This document shows, in pieces, positions 6,723 through 9,937 of a stretch of DNA of 9,937 nt. Location of the stretch: contig JAATVP010000159.1 of NCBI GenBank assembly GCA_014523625.1, positions 1 through 9,937 of the forward strand, written 5' to 3'. The DNA is from Nitrososphaerales archaeon TH5896. Lineage in GTDB: Archaea; Thermoproteota; Nitrososphaeria; Nitrososphaerales; Nitrososphaeraceae. The first letter of the stretch is position 1. Every line of letters begins with the position of its first letter. The notes under the pieces were generated by a model. The model had not been told where the DNA came from. It was given only the letters and a program-made list of their open reading frames with translations, and ran no database searches. The translations under genes were made by a program, and so were the position numbers.

Positions 6723-7067
6723 ATGAATCAATATTCATTTTTTGATAATTTGAGTGAGAAAAGGGGATTGGAGGCTAGGCCAATCCCGAACCTGAATCAG
6801 AACCCAGTCCCCATGATTACATTCAAAGGAGATAGCATTCTAGTATGATATAAGCTGGGTAAGAAGTATTTTGCAGCACACTCTTCAATACAATATTTGT
6901 GGGATGGGGTCAAATCTAAATTCTGTGTCTGTGGTCACGAATTACCGAATCATTCAATAAATTCAGACCCAAGGCAAGGCCATTGCATAGCTAGAGGGTG
7001 CAGCTGTATCTGCTTCAAAGCGTATCGAATTAAGGTCAAGGGAATGTTGGGGGTTGACAATCAATGA
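6723..7067 (+). pseudogene. Small Cys/His-rich zinc-binding protein interrupted by one in-frame TGA
   Basis: From ATG 6723 one frame runs 114 codons to a TGA at 7065-7067, broken only by a TGA at codon 42 (6846-6848). The N-terminal part is MNQYSFFDNLSEKRGL and Pro/Asn-rich. The C-terminal part carries C68-V-C70-G-H72, H77, C88, C93, C95 and C97 (FCVCGHELPNH ... GHCIARGCSCICF), a CxCGH...H...C...CxCxC pattern able to bind one or two zinc ions. The gene begins one base after the preceding stop, and its own stop overlaps the PrimPol start (ATGA at 7064-7067), the classic sign of translational coupling in an operon. The internal TGA would have been TGG or CGA. Translation could still restart at TTG 6897 and give a 56-residue zinc protein. 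Role unknown; probably an element-encoded DNA-binding protein or PrimPol partner. Confidence 0.6.
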
Positions 7068-8020
7068 CTGTATCAATCACCAAACTCACTCCAGGAGAGC
7101 AAGCTGCAGTTCTAAGGTGGCCTGAACTACTTGGAGTAGGCATCATCCATGTCGAATCAAAAGTTAAGAAGGTCCACTATACTGAATGGCAAAAACTTGA
7201 TTTTTCAACAAATGACTTTAAGAAGAATTTGGAGAGAGGCATGTATGATGAAGGAATTGCAATTCGTACAGGTAAGACTCTCTCTGGAATGAAATACCTA
7301 GTAGTCCTGGATTTTGATGGATGGGAAGCGGTTGTAGCTTGATTTGGGACCTGGGAAAATGTGATTGCCTTATCAAAGTAAACACTGGTTGAGTGGCATC
7401 AAGACCAGGGCAAAATCCATGTCTTTCTTTTCTCGCCTGACCGATACTAAGCAGGAAGATACACATCAAGAATGCATATCTTGAAATTCGATGTCAGAAT
7501 GAAGAAGGTGTAGGGCAATTAGTGTTTGCTTCGCCTAGCATCCACAAGGAAGGTATGCCATACTGTGCTCTTGGTACAGACTTCATCATCGAAGAAATGC
7601 AATCGATAGACCTGTTGCGAATCAAGTCCAAAATCAGTCAACTCTGTGAAGATTACATGTCTGATTTGGACAAAGACAAATACGATGCAATGCTTGATGA
7701 ACCAGGCCTAAAATTGGGATATTCAAGGCAAAGCGATACTATTTCAAGTATTCAGGCGAATGGCTTGATTTAACGGATCAACAAAGATTTGATAGGGCTT
7801 GGGAATGGCATTTGGCACACTGTGATCCACCAAGGTCCAGAAAGGAATTTGACAATATCTGTGACTGGATTGTAAAGAATCTGCGTCAGAAACGTGACCA
7901 ACTGCATGAATCAGAACGACTGAAGAGAAATCAGGCAAGGCGACAGAGGCAACAGACTAGTAATGAGGATAAGGCCACAGAGGCTATTCAGGAAGGCATT
8001 GATGAAAATGGCATTAACGT
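7064..8020 (+). pseudogene. Broken primase-polymerase (PrimPol, archaeo-eukaryotic primase superfamily)
   Basis: Four pieces rebuild one protein. Frame 1 from ATG 7064 has the PrimPol N-terminus: EGIAIRTGKTLSG, then YLVVLDFDGWE, where D83-F-D85 is the metal-binding catalytic pair. It is cut by a TGA (7340-7342, probably once Trp) and a TAA (7379-7381), yet continues with VEWHQDQGKIHVFLFSPD. A shift near 7445 leads to AYLEIRCQNEEG and VFASPSIHKEGMPYCALGTD, where S-I-H is the second catalytic motif. A shift near 7735 leads to YYFKYSGEWLDLTDQQRF, WEWHLAHCDPP and a long basic helix with RRQRQQ. Intact PrimPols make primers and extend DNA to replicate plasmids or viruses, often with a fused or adjacent helicase. 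None is seen here: after KATEAIQEGID the sequence passes into integrase. At least two stops and two frameshifts make it non-functional. Confidence 0.8.
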
Positions 8021-8029
8021 TGCCATGCA

Positions 8030-8906
8030 AGTGATGCTTATGCTACAGGATTCAATCAATTCATTAGAATTACTGTTAAAAATGATGATTTACAGGCCTT
8101 GGTTGATACAAAACCCAGTGTTATTGAGTCCAAAATAATTAGCCATATCGAATATCTCAAAGCCAGAAAGTTAAAGCATTGGAGCATTCTTGTATACATG
8201 TCAGCAATTTTGCACTTCTTTGAGATGAATGATGTCATGCTCAACACGCTTAAAATTAAACGATTCCTTCCTCCTGATGAAGGCCATTATAATCAAGATA
8301 GGCCTTATTCAATCACTGAGATTCAGCAAATCCTAGATAAATGCGATATTCGCTCTCGCGTAATTATCCTGCTCATGGCATCAACAGGTATGCGAGTTGG
8401 AGCATTATCAGGCCTACGATTATCAAAATGATGAACACAATTTGTATCTTATTCAGGTCTATTCAACTTCTGCTAAGCGTGACCGATACTATACATTCTG
8501 CACACCAGAGTGTGCAAAAGCAATTGACGATTATATTGCGTTCAGAAAGCGTTTAGGTGAAAATGTAAGCAAAGATAATTCTGTTGCTCCATTAATCAGA
8601 AACAAGATTACAATCGACAATCCTTTCACAACTCAAAGCCCTAAGTTCATTTCAGATAGAGCAATTGAACTTATAGTTGAAGATCTACTAAAACAAGCAG
8701 GCCTTAAACAGAATCAAAATCAGGTGATGAAAACGCATGGTTTTCGCAAGTGGTATGCTAATCAATGCTCTCGATCGCACATTGATTATCCCATACGGGA
8801 ATACCTGATTGGACACAGACTTCCAGGCCAGGACTCATCATACAATAGAATGACAGAGGAAGACAGACTTAGCGGATATAGCATCATCTCTACCATTTAC
8901 ATGTGA
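8030..8906 (+). pseudogene. Broken second tyrosine recombinase, paralogue of the 4828 gene
   Basis: Two frames together align with the intact integrase from its residue 28 or so to about 312. The first (to the TGA at 8429-8431) carries VIESKIISHIEYL, LHFFEMNDVML and ILLMASTGMRVGALSGL with the catalytic Arg. A small deletion then shifts the frame, and the second (to 8906) carries SAKRDRYYTFCTPEC, THGFRKW, YLIGHR and SSYNRMTEEDRL, which include the hairpin Lys, HxxR, His and nucleophile Tyr. The match to the intact copy is clear but not close, so it is a diverged relative, not a recent duplicate. The C-terminal tail of about 100 residues present in the intact copy is gone: the frame runs into unrelated sequence after RLSGY. 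The N-terminus merges with PrimPol sequence near 8020 without its own start. Confidence 0.85.
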
Positions 8907-9238
8907 CTTGATATCCATGATGATATGGCCCGACGTATGTTGTACTGCGCATTGAGTTAGAGTATTTATCATCATGATTTTTTATGTACTGTAATTTCGT
9001 ATCTTCCGAGATTTGCATACAAACATCATGCGAGTGATAGTGGACACCAAATTGCCCATCTCTTGTACCATACATTTCCCTTTTTATAATGAAGTAACTA
9101 TTGCTATCAAAATTTTCGTATACAGTAATTACCAGAATCCGCAACATACACATTATCTAAAGAATCTACAGTAACATCTACACAATTAGCTGGAAATTGG
9201 GGTCCATCTGAACAACCATCTGATTCCAACGACGACAA
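8890..9238 (-). pseudogene. Relic of an NHL-repeat (beta-propeller) protein
   Basis: On the minus strand, around 9181-9110, one frame reads VDVTVDSLDNVYVADSGN then YCIRKF, a textbook NHL repeat (vDs.gNvYVaDsgN.rI.kF). A TGA follows at 9107-9109, but shifting frame by one base in the AAAATTTT run restores FDSNSYFIIKREMYG, RDGQFGVHYHSHDV, which is the expected start of the next repeat with its GxGxGQF turn. The remainder to the stop at 8890 (ISEDTKLQYIKNHDDKYSNS) is degenerate. Upstream, SLESDGCSDGPQF looks like the preceding turn. NHL proteins in these archaea are usually extracellular binding proteins with many repeats; only one and a half to two survive here. The fragment abuts the truncated integrase tail to tail. 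Confidence 0.7.
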
Positions 9239-9530
9239 TCAAGAAGATGGAAGCAAAGATAATGGGAATATGATCTCATCGTAACTCAAGGGCTCGATCG
9301 CAATTTCTCGTTTCATCTTATCATCATAGTCTCTGCAAAGGAGATAAAGTGCGTGGTTAAATTTTTGATACTGGAAAGCTATCTTAACTTGATAATTATC
9401 GCACCTATAGATGTTTTTTTGGTAAATATCTTCTACGGAGAAGTGTCTCTTCCAAAGTATCTATTGCATAATAATAATCAAAGAGCCCCAAAGGAGTTCG
9501 GACCCTATTAACTTAGCAATCGATCTATAC
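9239..9530 (-). pseudogene. Relic of an unrecognised minus-strand protein
   Basis: The minus strand has 73 open codons from 9460 to a TGA at 9239-9241 with strongly protein-like sequence: VEDIYQKNIYRCDNYQVKIA, FQYQKFNHALYLLCRDY and KMKREIAIEPLSYDEIIF. There is no good start in this frame. Upstream pieces in the other two frames (IAKLIGSELLWGS near 9520-9485 and FDYYYAIDTLEETLLRRRYL near 9482-9424) suggest the gene continued leftward in protein terms with one or two frameshifts. Tyr/Asp/Lys-rich, soluble, no motif recognised. It is in the same frame as the NHL piece just downstream, separated by the TGA, so the two could be neighbouring genes or a once-joined reading frame. Confidence 0.5.
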
Positions 9531-9577
9531 TTGCAAATATTACCTCATATGGTATGAGCATTATTTGAGTTATCTAT

Positions 9578-9911
9578 GTGGTGGGAAATCCAGATCATCT
9601 AAAATATGAAGAGTACTTAGAAAGACAGACAGAAAAGAATGAGGAAAGGGAAAGTAGAACTCTCTATGTGTGGCCGTAATTAACTTCGGACGAGGAGAAA
9701 GTGGAGGTACTAGTCTTACTACGGACGTTTCGGACGCTTGTAGGACTATACTATTGTAGATTATGCAGAAAGTGCTGAAGAAGATAACAGAAATAATAGA
9801 GAGTCGGTTACAAACCTTAACGAATCTGAGAGTGATAGGGATGAAGATCAGGCTACACACTCCAGTAATGTGTCCGATGAACTCACAAACTTCCCAAAGG
9901 AAACTTCTTAA
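9578..9911 (+). pseudogene. Relic of an unrecognised plus-strand protein with acidic tail
   Basis: Three frames join in order. From GTG 9578 or 9581: NPDHLKYEEYLERQTEKNEE then RESRTLYV, to a TAA at 9677-9679. After a two-base shift in TATGTGTGG: VINFGRGESGGTSLTTDVSD, ACRTI. After a second shift near 9745: VDYAESAEEDNRNNRESVTN, then LNESESDRDEDQ and a stop at 9909-9911. The result would be a soluble protein of about 110 residues with a charged helical start and a very acidic, low-complexity end. No family is recognised. The minus-strand frame over 9570-9860 is its shadow and shows only low-complexity Ser/Phe/Leu sequence. The TG duplication in GTGTG looks like replication slippage or a sequencing indel. 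Confidence 0.5.
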
Positions 9912-9937
9912 AAACCGTTCAGGAGCTCCAGTATCAA

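Noticed and set aside
6846..6848. TGA as selenocysteine or another recoded amino acid
   Set aside because: No known recoding in this archaeal group, no downstream stem-loop noticed, and neighbouring genes are plainly decaying.
9126..9294. Plus-strand frame LPESATYTLSKEST... ending in an acidic Asp/Asn tail
   Set aside because: It is the antisense of the NHL repeat and of the 9239 relic; the minus-strand NHL motif is far more specific.

Overview
The window looks like a piece of an ammonia-oxidising archaeal chromosome (Nitrososphaeria, possibly near Nitrososphaera or Nitrosocosmicus). This is inferred from the AT-rich sequence, the archaeal-style TATA boxes about 24-28 bases before likely leaderless starts (ATG, GTG and TTG), the secreted beta-sandwich type protein, the HExxH mini-protease, the NHL-repeat debris and an archaeal tyrosine recombinase. 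No tRNA, rRNA or CRISPR array was recognised.

Layout. Positions 1-175 (minus) hold the N-terminus of a gene running off the left edge. Positions 176-1247 are mostly non-coding but contain two decayed minus-strand coding relics (337-534 and 831-1138) and two strong inverted repeats. Next come two intact minus-strand genes: a very basic coiled-coil protein (1248-1808) and a secreted protein (1995-2567). Three intact plus-strand genes follow: a small HExxH metalloprotein (3344-3715), a NUDIX hydrolase of ADP-ribose pyrophosphatase type (4008-4559) and a full-length tyrosine recombinase (4828-6069).

From about 6465 to 8906 lies a decayed mobile-element module on the plus strand. It has three direct repeats and a TATA box, a zinc-ribbon-like small protein, a Cys/His-rich small protein with one in-frame TGA, a broken primase-polymerase (PrimPol), and a broken second tyrosine recombinase related to the intact one. 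The genes are tightly packed (1-base spacing, then an ATGA overlap), so they once formed one operon. PrimPol, small zinc proteins and an integrase are a typical gene set of integrated archaeal plasmids or viruses. Here PrimPol seems to have lost any helicase part and runs directly into integrase sequence.

From about 8890 to the right edge the sequence is a graveyard of three more relics: an NHL-repeat protein (minus), an unrecognised protein (minus) and an unrecognised acidic-tailed protein (plus), each broken by stops or frameshifts. The clean genes at 1248-6069 argue that the broken ones are genuine decay rather than poor sequence throughout, but the local indel density on the right means assembly error should be excluded.

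No clearly new functional system is evident. The most interesting points are the paired live and dead integrases, the compact zinc-protein/PrimPol operon with its upstream repeats, and the unusual density of relics that simple ORF finding misses.
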